NCBI GenBank assembly: GCA_001770725.1
Contig: MERU01000002.1
Location: 766,006-830,005, forward strand
Length of the DNA stretch: 64,000 nucleotides
From: Burkholderiales bacterium RIFCSPHIGHO2_01_FULL_63_240
Lineage (GTDB): Bacteria; Pseudomonadota; Gammaproteobacteria; Burkholderiales; Burkholderiaceae_C
Direction: 5' to 3'
Shown piece by piece: positions 1 to 8,208 of this stretch (its first letter is position 1; the number at the start of each line of letters is the position of its first letter). A program made the translations under genes and the position numbers. Under the pieces are notes generated by a model. The model ran no database searches, was not told the origin of the DNA, and was given only the letters and a program-made list of their open reading frames with translations.

Positions 1-3000
1 CCATCGTCGTCTCCGATGGCAAGGGCGGCACCGCCACCTCCACCGTCACCGTTGGCATCAACCCCGTCAACGACCCGCCCAAGTTCGATGACCCGAACAA
101 CCCGAACTACGACCCGGTCACTGGCAACTACAAGGCCACCACCGACGAGGACAAGCCCGTCTCCGGCAAGGTCAAGGCCACCGACGTCGATGGCGACACG
201 CTGACCTTCTCCAAGGGCTCCGATCCCGCCCACGGCAGCGTCACCGTCAACCCCGACGGCACCTGGACCTACACCCCAGGTGCCAACCAGACTTCTCAGG
301 TCTCCTTCACCATCGTCGTCTCCGATGGCAAGGGCGGCACCGCCACCTCCACCGTCACCGTTGGCATCAACCCCGTCAACGACCCGCCCAAGTTCGATGA
401 CCCCACGAACCCCAGCTACGACCCCGTCACCGGCAACTACCGCGTCACCACCGACGAGGACAAGCCCGTCTCCGGCAAGGTCAAGGCCACCGACGCCGAT
501 GGCGACCCGCTGAGCTACGCGAAGGGCTCGAATCCGACCCACGGCAGCGTCACCGTCGACGCCAATGGCAACTGGACCTACACCCCGAACAAGGACTACA
601 ACGGCTCCGACCAGTTCACCGTCACCGTCTCCGATGGCAAGGGTGGCACCACCACTTCGACCATCTACATCGGCATCACACCCGTCAACGACGCTCCCAC
701 GGTCACCGTCAACGGCTCGGCCACCGTGTCCGAAGAAGGCCTGGCCGGCGCCAACGCCGACACCCAGGGCAGCAGCGACACCACCAACGCCCGCGAAGCC
801 AGCGGCCACGTCAGCGTCTCCGACGTCGACAGCAGCTCGGTGAGCCTGACCTTGTCCGGCCCCAGCGGCCTGACCTCGGGCGGCCTCGCCATCACCTGGT
901 CGGGCAACGGCACCGCCGCCAGCCCGCTGGTGGGCACCGCCGGTGGCAAGGTCATCCTCACCGCCACCATCGACAACGCTGGTGACTACAAGGTCACGCT
1001 GTCCGGCCCCGTTGACCACGCCGACGCCACCAAGGAAGACACCCGCACCGTCAACCTGACCGTCAACGCCAACGACGGCCAGGCCACGACCAAGGCCACC
1101 CTGCCCGTCATCGTGGAAGACGACAGCCCGCTGTCCGGCTCGCAGAACATCAACGTCTCCAGCCAGACCGGCAGCCAGGACACCAACCTGATGCTGATCG
1201 TCGACACGTCGGGCAGCATGAAGGACCGCCTGGCCGACATGACGGTCAATGGCCTGAAGGCCGCGATCAAGACCCTGATCGATCGCTATGACGACCTCGG
1301 CGACGTCAAGATCCAGCTCGTGACCTTCGGCGACGGCGCCAAGGGCCAGTCGGTGTGGATGACCGTGGACCAGGCCAAGACGCTGATCAACAGCCTGCAA
1401 GGCGACGGCGGCACCAACTACGACGGTGCCCTGGCCGCGGCCCGCACGGCCTTCGCCACCTCCGGCAAGATCACCGGCGGCGTCAACGTCTCGTACTTCA
1501 TCACCGACGGCCAGCCAAGCAAGGGCTATGCGCTCGACAGCAAGGACGAAACCAGCTGGGAAACCTTCCTGGGCAGCAACAAGATCGACTCGTACGCCAT
1601 CGGCACCGGCTCGCTGACCAGCACCCACGTCGCCGCCATCGAGCCCGTGGCCTACAACGGCATCACCGGCACCGAAAAGGGCGCCGTCACGCTGGGCACC
1701 AATGCCGAGCTGGGCAACTACCTGCTCGACACCGTGCCCGTGATCCAGAAGGGCACCCTCGCCGGCCTGGCTGGCGCGGACGGCCTGCAACGCATCGAAA
1801 GCTTCACGGCCAGCGGCCAGCTCGGCTCCAGCCTGGACGCCAGCGGCAAGGTGCTGACCATCCAGCTCAAGTCCGGCGGCACCATGCAGGTCAACCTGGA
1901 AACCGGCGACTTCACGCTGTCCCAGCCCCACAACGCCACCACCAACGAGACCTTCAGCTACACGCTGGTGGACAAGGACGGTGACCGTGGCACCGGCACC
2001 GTGAGCCTGACGGCCCAGAACACCACGCCGGAAGGCACCGACGCCACCATCACCCTGCTGGAAGATGGCAAGCACACCTTCAGCGCCAGCAACTTCGGCT
2101 TCCACGATGCCGACGCCGGTGACAAGCTGCAGGCCGTGCGCATCGATGCCCTGCCCGCCCACGGCACGCTCACGCTCAACGGCACGGCCGTGGTCGCCGG
2201 CCAGGTGATCAGCGCCAGCCAACTCGACAAGCTGGTCTTCACGCCAGCGGCCAACGCCAATGGCAACGGCTACGCCCAGATCAGCTTCTCGGTACAGGAC
2301 AACCATGGCTCCTTCGACGTCAGCGCCAACACGCTGAAGTTCAACGTCACCCCCGTCAACGATGCCCCCGAGGCTTTTGCCAGCAACAACGGCCACAACC
2401 TGCTGGGCTTGGTCGACCTCACCGTCAACCCGCTGCTCAACCTCAGCAAGACGCAACAGGTCGCCGTCAACGACGTCGACAACAACCTGGTGCGCGTCGA
2501 AGTGCAGGTCGACACCCTGCTCTCGCTGGGCAGCCTGCTGGGTGACCGCAGCAGCCTGAGCATCAGTCATGACGCTGCCCTGAGCGCCGGCCTGCAGATC
2601 ACTGGCAACGACAGCCGCCACATCGTCATCGAATCCATCCACGCGGGTGGCACGGTGGACATCACCCAGGTCAACAAGCTGCTGGCCACCCTCACCTACG
2701 ACCCCGCCGACATCCTCGGCTTGAGCGTGGACCTGTTCCCCAGCCTGAAGATCACGGCCACCGACTCGTTCGGCGCACACGACACGGCCTGTGTCTCCAG
2801 CAGCATCGTGGCCGTCGGCGTGGACGTGGCCCCGGTCATCACCACCGTGGAAACCGTGGTGCACGTGGCCGGCGAACACGCCGCCCAACTGGGCACCGAG
2901 GTCTTCCAGTGGCACCTGGCCGACCACCCCGCCAATGGCGGCTGCGTCGACACCATCCACGGCTTCGACGGTGCGGCGCGCAACGTCGGTGGCGACGTGC

Positions 3001-3317
3001 TGGACCTGCGCGACCTGCTCAGCGGCTCCACGCACGTCACGGGCGGCAATTCTGCCGACATGGACAAGCTGCTGGCCCACCTGGACTTCGACACCCAGTC
3101 GCAGCCTGGCAGCACCGTCATCCATGTCAGCGCCAGCGGCGGCTTCCAGGCCGATGCCTCGGGCAACAGCCAGAGCGGCGGTTGTGGTGACCAGCAGCAC
3201 ATCGTGCTGGCCAACGTCGACATCCGCGCCTCGCTGGGCCTGGACGCCCAGGCCAGCGATCACCAGATCATTGCCGAGCTGATGCAGCGCGGCAAGCTGC
3301 TGGTCGACCAGGCCTGA
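1..3317 (+). CDS. C-terminal part of a giant LapA/BapA-type type I secreted adhesin (5' end outside window)
   Basis: The frame is open from the left edge (first full codon at base 3) to TGA at 3315, about 1,104 codons, so the start lies outside the window. It begins with Ig-like, cadherin-type repeats of 103 residues (SDGKGG and PVND motifs), then reaches a von Willebrand A domain at about 1180–1760 with the metal-binding motif DTSGS at 1203–1217. More VCBS/cadherin-like repeats follow, then a C-terminal region (about 2880–3317) with the LDLRDLL motif typical of the VCA0849-class type I secretion signal. The product should be exported by an ABC–MFP–TolC machine and held at the surface to promote biofilm. 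The lapD, lapG and lapE homologues that follow directly support a LapA-like role; the LapG cleavage site would lie in the missing N-terminus. Three cysteines near the C-terminus are unusual for a type I substrate. Confidence 0.9.
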   Translation, partial: IVVSDGKGGTATSTVTVGINPVNDPPKFDDPNNPNYDPVTGNYKATTDEDKPVSGKVKATDVDGDTLTFSKGSDPAHGSVTVNPDGTWTYTPGANQTSQVSFTIVVSDGKGGTATSTVTVGINPVNDPPKFDDPTNPSYDPVTGNYRVTTDEDKPVSGKVKATDADGDPLSYAKGSNPTHGSVTVDANGNWTYTPNKDYNGSDQFTVTVSDGKGGTTTSTIYIGITPVNDAPTVTVNGSATVSEEGLAGANADTQGSSDTTNAREASGHVSVSDVDSSSVSLTLSGPSGLTSGGLAITWSGNGTAASPLVGTAGGKVILTATIDNAGDYKVTLSGPVDHADATKEDTRTVNLTVNANDGQATTKATLPVIVEDDSPLSGSQNINVSSQTGSQDTNLMLIVDTSGSMKDRLADMTVNGLKAAIKTLIDRYDDLGDVKIQLVTFGDGAKGQSVWMTVDQAKTLINSLQGDGGTNYDGALAAARTAFATSGKITGGVNVSYFITDGQPSKGYALDSKDETSWETFLGSNKIDSYAIGTGSLTSTHVAAIEPVAYNGITGTEKGAVTLGTNAELGNYLLDTVPVIQKGTLAGLAGADGLQRIESFTASGQLGSSLDASGKVLTIQLKSGGTMQVNLETGDFTLSQPHNATTNETFSYTLVDKDGDRGTGTVSLTAQNTTPEGTDATITLLEDGKHTFSASNFGFHDADAGDKLQAVRIDALPAHGTLTLNGTAVVAGQVISASQLDKLVFTPAANANGNGYAQISFSVQDNHGSFDVSANTLKFNVTPVNDAPEAFASNNGHNLLGLVDLTVNPLLNLSKTQQVAVNDVDNNLVRVEVQVDTLLSLGSLLGDRSSLSISHDAALSAGLQITGNDSRHIVIESIHAGGTVDITQVNKLLATLTYDPADILGLSVDLFPSLKITATDSFGAHDTACVSSSIVAVGVDVAPVITTVETVVHVAGEHAAQLGTEVFQWHLADHPANGGCVDTIHGFDGAARNVGGDVLDLRDLLSGSTHVTGGNSADMDKLLAHLDFDTQSQPGSTVIHVSASGGFQADASGNSQSGGCGDQQHIVLANVDIRASLGLDAQASDHQIIAELMQRGKLLVDQA
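3..698 (+). repeat. Tandem 309-bp repeats encoding 103-residue Ig-like units
   Basis: The same coding sequence recurs with a fixed period of 309 bp: equivalent codons start at 3, 312 and 621. The first two copies are almost identical at the DNA level over long stretches, and the third diverges after about base 690. More copies probably lie to the left of the window. Near-identity suggests recent duplication or gene conversion. Confidence 0.9.
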
Positions 3318-3368
3318 TCAACGGGGCCTCGGCCCCTTGAACGAAGCACCCACACAGGTCGCCAACGA

Positions 3369-3397
3369 AAACACCGCCTGAGGGCGGTGTTTCTTTT
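3369..3397 (+). terminator. Rho-independent terminator between convergent genes
   Basis: A 10-bp stem (3369–3378 with 3383–3392, loop TGAG) is followed by a T-rich tract ending near 3397. It lies 50 bp past the adhesin stop. Read on the minus strand the stem is also followed by T-rich sequence, so it may also serve minus-strand transcription. Confidence 0.85.
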
Positions 3398-3445
3398 TCA
3401 GGCGTGCCGAGCGGTTCAGCGGCTTGGGCCAACGGTCCTGGCGAA

Positions 3446-5365
3446 TCAGGTCGGCAGTCGCACCGCCGGCCCCGTCACGCCGTCCATGCCGCCCTGGCGC
3501 AACGCCAGCAGGTCGGCCGGGTCGCTCACCCCTTCGGCGTAGACCTGCAGGCCCAGGCCATGCAGCATGTTGACCGTGCCCGATACGAAGGCCGCACGGG
3601 CCTGCTCGGTGGCCACGCCCTGCACCACCGAAGCGTCGAGCTTGACGTAGTCCAACCCGGCCTCGAAGAGCGAATCGATGCGCGTCAGGCGCTCGCCCGC
3701 GTGCTCCAGGCCGATGCGCACGCCCAGCGGACGCAGTTGCTTGCACAGCTCGCGCACCAGCTCGAACCGCTCGACGGCCGCGATCTCGGCCACCTCCAGC
3801 CAAAGCAGGCGGGCCGCCTCCGGGCGAGCTGAAATGCGAGCGCGCAGCCTGGGCACGAAGCCACTGTCCATCAGCGATGCGGGCGACAGGTTCACGCCAC
3901 GCGGCTGCAGGTCGTCGAGGATCTGCTCCAGCGCCTGGGCGACGGCCACCTCGTCGATGCGCGAGATCAGGCCTGTGCGCATCGCCATGGGCAGCCAGTT
4001 GGCCGCCGACTCGAAGGCGCCCCCCGGCTCCAGTTGCAGCCGCATCGGGCATTCGTGGTGCACCAGCCTCAGCTGGCGGTCGACCACCGGGTACTTGACC
4101 AGCTGCACGCGGCCCAGCCGCAGCGCCTCGTCGATGCGACGGCGCCACTCGTCCTCGCCCAGCACCACCGATTCGGTGCCCGGCGCCTCGGCCATTTCGA
4201 CCGAGAAGGCGCCGCGGCTTTCCGCCAGGGCCAGGGCCGAGTCGGCCGACGCCAGCACGGCCTGCAGGGCATCGCCCCGGTGCCACGATGTGCCACCGAT
4301 CACCACGGTGGCGGCCACGCCCTGCTCGGAGAAGGCGCGGCGCAAGGCGTCGGCGTAGTTCTGCGGCTCTGGCAGGGGCACCTCGCCACCCACCAGGCAG
4401 ATGGCAAAGTCGCCGCCGTTGAGGCGTCCGATGGACGCACCCGGCACGCCAGCAGAGACCTCGCGCAACACCGCAGCCAGGCGCTGCAGCAGCGCGTCCG
4501 TCTGACGGTGGCCCAACAATCGGTTGACGCCCGCCAGGTCGACCACCCGCACCATGTGGATGACGCCCGCACCCGAGCCTTCTTCCTGCGTCAGGGCTGC
4601 GCTCAACTGGGCCATGAAATGGCGCCGCTGAGACAGCCCCGTCAGCGGGTCGCAATGGGCCTGCTGACGCAGTTGCTCGACCTGCTGAGACTGCTCATCG
4701 AACACCGACTTCAGCCGCATCACCACGGCGTTCATGGCCTGGCTCAGGCGCGCCAGCTCGGGCACGCGGGGCTCTTCGACCGTGACGAAACGGCGCTCCA
4801 TCAAGGCCTGGGCCTGGCTCACCGTGGCCTCCAGCGGCCGGCGGATGCCATTGACACCGAAGGTCGCCACCAGGCAGGACAGCCCACCCAGCACGGCCAG
4901 CCACCCAGCCGTCTTGAGCGAGCCTTGCCAAAGCTGGGCATGGGCAAAAGCCGAGTGGCTCACCACCTCGACCGAGCCCACCGCGCGCCAGCCATCGGAC
5001 ACCTGGGCCACCCCGGCAACGGACTCGACCGGCACCAGCCGCACGAACCAGGCCGGCGCCTGTTCGCGCGTGGCGGCCGGATCGGCCTGGTGGTTGAACA
5101 GCTCGCGCCCGGCCGCATCCTTGAGCGTGATGCGCTGGTAAAAGCCGGTGTCGAACATGGCCGCCACCGTCAGCTCCATGCCGGTGCGGTCGCCACGCTG
5201 CTGCGACAGGTTCAGGGCCAGCGATTGGGCGTTGTCGGCGTTCTTGAGCCGCAACTGGGTCTCCAGGTAGCCCCGGGACGACACCATCCAGACCACGAAG
5301 CTGCCGATGAAGGCCATCAGCAGCGTCGTCAGCAGCAGCAACCAAATCTGTCGAATCAGGGACAT
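3446..5365 (-). CDS. lapD: LapD-like inner-membrane c-di-GMP receptor with degenerate GGDEF and EAL domains
   Basis: The 639-residue protein has a membrane segment at residues 7–29, a periplasmic sensor region (about 30–150, LapD_MoxY_N type), a second membrane segment (about 153–172) and a HAMP-like linker. A GGDEF domain follows (CDPLTGL at 238–244), then an EAL domain. Both active sites are broken: the GGDEF signature reads NGGDF (316–320) and the EAL signature reads ECP (438–440). This is the LapD pattern, where c-di-GMP bound to the dead EAL domain makes the periplasmic domain hold the protease LapG, so the adhesin stays on the cell. The lapG homologue starts upstream on the same strand, 35 bp away, and the adhesin gene is convergent. 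That the protein is non-catalytic is inferred from the motifs. Confidence 0.88.
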   Translation of the reverse strand: MSLIRQIWLLLLTTLLMAFIGSFVVWMVSSRGYLETQLRLKNADNAQSLALNLSQQRGDRTGMELTVAAMFDTGFYQRITLKDAAGRELFNHQADPAATREQAPAWFVRLVPVESVAGVAQVSDGWRAVGSVEVVSHSAFAHAQLWQGSLKTAGWLAVLGGLSCLVATFGVNGIRRPLEATVSQAQALMERRFVTVEEPRVPELARLSQAMNAVVMRLKSVFDEQSQQVEQLRQQAHCDPLTGLSQRRHFMAQLSAALTQEEGSGAGVIHMVRVVDLAGVNRLLGHRQTDALLQRLAAVLREVSAGVPGASIGRLNGGDFAICLVGGEVPLPEPQNYADALRRAFSEQGVAATVVIGGTSWHRGDALQAVLASADSALALAESRGAFSVEMAEAPGTESVVLGEDEWRRRIDEALRLGRVQLVKYPVVDRQLRLVHHECPMRLQLEPGGAFESAANWLPMAMRTGLISRIDEVAVAQALEQILDDLQPRGVNLSPASLMDSGFVPRLRARISARPEAARLLWLEVAEIAAVERFELVRELCKQLRPLGVRIGLEHAGERLTRIDSLFEAGLDYVKLDASVVQGVATEQARAAFVSGTVNMLHGLGLQVYAEGVSDPADLLALRQGGMDGVTGPAVRLPT

Positions 5366-5400
5366 GTTGTCATCACTTTCGGTCCGGCATCACCACGGCA

Positions 5401-6099
5401 TCACCACCAACCCTCGGCCTTGGCCTTGGCCAGGACCTCCCGCCAGCGGGACAAGCGGGCAACCGGGTCACCGGCGCTGGCCCCAGCCACACCTTGCCAC
5501 AGGCCTTCGGCGTTGAAGCTGAACACCGGCGCGAGGTCCGGTCGGCGCGAAGCGGGGCGGATGTCGGTGATCAGGTTGTCCAGGATCAGGGGCTCGGCAT
5601 CGGGCTGCGGGTAGTAGGCCAGCACCATGTGTGCCTGGATGCTGCCAGCCAGTTGAGCGCGCACGTACACCAGTCGCATCTTCACACCTGGCACACCCGA
5701 GGCAAGCAAGGAGAAATACTTGGCGATGGCGTAATCTTCGCAGTCCGCCTGCCCTCGGGCCAGGGTCTCCAAGGGCGAAGCCCAGTAATCGACCTGGCCC
5801 CACACCTCGCGGTCATCGCGGTACTGCACCGAGCGATTGAAAAAACCGTTGATGCCTTTGAGGCGGCTTTCTTCGTCTTGCGCGGCCACCTCGCCGATGA
5901 GTTGCACCAGCGCCTGGGCGCGCTGTGGCGTGTTGCCGCCCTGGCGCTGGGCCGCCTGCATCACCCGGGGCGCCTCCCAGGCCTGACCCAGGCCCCAGCC
6001 CAGCACCGCCAGGACAGCAGCCGCACGCAGCCACCGACCCGACCAGGCGGCCAGGTGAACAGGCAGGCAACGGACAGGTGAAAGGGCCACGTGGAGCAC
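5401..6099 (-). CDS. lapG: LapG-like periplasmic transglutaminase-type cysteine protease
   Basis: The 232-residue protein has an N-terminal hydrophobic export segment (about 24–40) and the bacterial transglutaminase-like cysteine proteinase (BTLCP) core. The triad is visible: Cys120 in ADCEDYA, His157 in AHMVLAY and Asp174 in LILDN. In known systems LapG cuts the N-terminal region of LapA and releases the adhesin when c-di-GMP falls; LapD sequesters it when c-di-GMP is high. It is co-directional with lapD, 35 bp upstream of it, so probably in the same transcript. The start taken is a GTG without a clear Shine–Dalgarno; another GTG lies three codons in. Confidence 0.88.
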   Translation of the reverse strand: MLHVALSPVRCLPVHLAAWSGRWLRAAAVLAVLGWGLGQAWEAPRVMQAAQRQGGNTPQRAQALVQLIGEVAAQDEESRLKGINGFFNRSVQYRDDREVWGQVDYWASPLETLARGQADCEDYAIAKYFSLLASGVPGVKMRLVYVRAQLAGSIQAHMVLAYYPQPDAEPLILDNLITDIRPASRRPDLAPVFSFNAEGLWQGVAGASAGDPVARLSRWREVLAKAKAEGWW

Positions 6100-6293
6100 T
6101 CTGCGTTATCGGCGATCAGGCCGCATGACTTGACCCGGAAATCCCAGATTGCGACATCGAAACCACTCCCCCATGAATACAGGCGTTTTCAGAAGACGGA
6201 AGTCCCTTCATTGATGCCAAAATCAGCCGATTAACCCTCCGTTACAGGGCTTCCTGCCCTGCCCAGCCAACGCCCCATACGACGAGGTTCAGC

Positions 6294-8141
6294 GTGAAGA
6301 ACAATGTCCTGAAGTCCGGACTCCATGCCCTGGCCCTGGCCGCCCTGACTTTCACCGCCCAGACGGCGCTGGCTCAAGCTGGCACCGCCACCGGACTGGC
6401 AGCCGCCGTCCAGAAGGCGATCGACTCCAACCCCGACGTGACCGCCCGCCTGAACGCCCTGCGCGCGGCCTCCAACGAGGTGGACGTCGCCAAGGGTGGC
6501 TACCTGCCCACCGTCGACCTGTCCGCCGACGTTGGCCGCGACCGCGACAAGGTCGACCAGCGCAACCCGGAGTCGCGCAGCTTCAGCCGCAGCGGCCTGG
6601 CCCTGACCGCCAACCAGGTGCTCTGGGACGGCCGCTTCACCGCCAACGAAGTCGACCGCCTGGGCCACGCCCGCAAGGTGCGCTACTTCGAATTCCTGGC
6701 CGCCAGCGAGGACACCGCCCTCGAAGCCGCCCGCGCCTACATCGACGTGTTGCGCTTTCGCAAGCTCGTCGGCCTGGCCGAAGACAACTACGTCCAGCAC
6801 AAGTACGTGTTCGACCAGTTGCAATCCAAGTTCAAGGCCGGTGTTGGCCGAGGCGTGGACACCGAGCAGGCCAACGCCCGCCTGGCCCTGGCCGACTCCA
6901 ACCTGACCACCGAAAGCGCCAACCTGCACGACGTGGCCTCGCGCTACCTGCGCGTCGTCGGCGAGGCCCCGGCCAACGGCCTGGCCGCCCTGCCCCGCAT
7001 CGATGCCAACCTGGCCGGCGACAACACCCAGGTCATCAGCCAGGCACTGGCCCGCAACGCCAGCATCAGCGCCGCGGTCGAGAACCTGCGCGCCGTCGAG
7101 TCCGAGACCAAGACCAAGGACAGCCCCTTCCAGCCGCGCGTCGAGGCTCGCCTGCGCAGCGGCATGGGCAACAACTTCGACGGCCTGATCGACCGCAAGA
7201 GCGCCACCTCGGCCCAGATCCTGCTGAACTGGAACCTCTACAACGGTGGCTCCGACCAGGCCCGCACCAAGCAGTTCGCCGACCTGATCAACCAGGCCGC
7301 CGACCAGCGTGACAAGGCCTGCCGCGATGTGCGCCAGACCATCGGCATCGCGCACAACGACATCACCCGCGCTCGCACGCAGCTCGCCGCGCTCGACCGC
7401 AACGTGCTGGCCATCGAGAAGGCCCGCGACGCCTACCGTCAGCAGTTCGACATCGGCCAGCGCAGCCTGCTGGACCTGCTCAACGCCGAGAACGAGCTCT
7501 ACACCGCCAAGCGCGCCTACGCCAACGCCGAGTACGACCTGCTGCTGGCCCAGGTGCGCACCCACGCCGCACGCAACACCCTGCTGTCGACCCTGGGCCT
7601 GCGCCCGGCCGATGACAACCAGGGCGAGCTGGTCAAGGACTGGCAGGCTTCCGACGACGCCGCACAACGCTGCCCCGTGACCTCGGTGGTCGCTGCACCC
7701 ACCTCGCGTGACGAACTCGACGCCCGCGCCCGCAAGCTGGGCGTGCCGGTGGCCGTGGCCGCCGTGGCCGCGCCCGCCGCCGAGCCCAAACCCGTGCTCG
7801 CCAACGCCGAAGCCGTGCAAACCGTGGCCCAGCGCCTGACCGACTGGGCCACTGCCTGGTCGGCCAAGGACATCGAGACCTACCTGGGCTTCTACAGCAA
7901 GGACTTCACCGCCAAGGGCAGCCACACCCAGTGGGAAGCCAACCGCCGCCGCATGCTGAGCAAGCCCGGCCCGATCTCGCTGAAGATCGACTCGATCAAG
8001 GCCAGCCCGCAAGGCAGCGACGTGATCACCACGTTCGAACAGACCTACTCGTCGAGCAACTTCAAGGACAAGGGTGTGAAGACCCTGACCTGGCGCATGC
8101 AGGACAGCCGCTGGGTCATCGTCAAGGAAAGCAACCGCTGA
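6294..8141 (+). CDS. TolC-family outer-membrane efflux protein (LapE-like) with C-terminal Cds6/NTF2-like domain
   Basis: GTG start with an Ala/Leu-rich signal peptide (about 1–26, ending ALAQA). The two-fold repeated outer-membrane factor architecture runs to about residue 450. At 615 residues it is longer than a plain TolC. After an Ala/Pro-rich linker comes a compact extension (about 505–615, with YLGFYSKDF and WVIVKES) resembling the Cds6/NTF2-like domain found on some L,D-transpeptidases. It is divergent from lapG and close to the adhesin, so it is the likely outer-membrane exit channel for the adhesin. The partner ABC transporter and adaptor are not in the window. Residue boundaries of the extension are approximate. 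Confidence 0.88.
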   Translation: MKNNVLKSGLHALALAALTFTAQTALAQAGTATGLAAAVQKAIDSNPDVTARLNALRAASNEVDVAKGGYLPTVDLSADVGRDRDKVDQRNPESRSFSRSGLALTANQVLWDGRFTANEVDRLGHARKVRYFEFLAASEDTALEAARAYIDVLRFRKLVGLAEDNYVQHKYVFDQLQSKFKAGVGRGVDTEQANARLALADSNLTTESANLHDVASRYLRVVGEAPANGLAALPRIDANLAGDNTQVISQALARNASISAAVENLRAVESETKTKDSPFQPRVEARLRSGMGNNFDGLIDRKSATSAQILLNWNLYNGGSDQARTKQFADLINQAADQRDKACRDVRQTIGIAHNDITRARTQLAALDRNVLAIEKARDAYRQQFDIGQRSLLDLLNAENELYTAKRAYANAEYDLLLAQVRTHAARNTLLSTLGLRPADDNQGELVKDWQASDDAAQRCPVTSVVAAPTSRDELDARARKLGVPVAVAAVAAPAAEPKPVLANAEAVQTVAQRLTDWATAWSAKDIETYLGFYSKDFTAKGSHTQWEANRRRMLSKPGPISLKIDSIKASPQGSDVITTFEQTYSSSNFKDKGVKTLTWRMQDSRWVIVKESNR

Positions 8142-8162
8142 CCTGGGTCCCTCGCGGACAGC

Positions 8163-8189
8163 AAAAGGGCACCCGAGGGTGCCCTTTTT
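8163..8189 (+). terminator. Rho-independent terminator after the TolC-family gene
   Basis: The arms AAAAGGGCACC and GGTGCCCTTTT (8163–8188) close on a 4-nt loop and end in a T-run. It lies 22 bp past the stop codon and just before the convergent phosphatase gene, and its near symmetry could serve both strands. Confidence 0.9.
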
Positions 8190-8208
8190 CATGCGCCACG
8201 CGGCTTCA

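Noticed and set aside
726-3317. ATG at 726 as the start of the adhesin gene
   Set aside because: The same frame is open and carries matching repeats from the left edge, so this ATG is internal.
6100-6293. A c-di-GMP riboswitch between lapG and the TolC-family gene
   Set aside because: No GEMM-like conserved core was seen in either direction.
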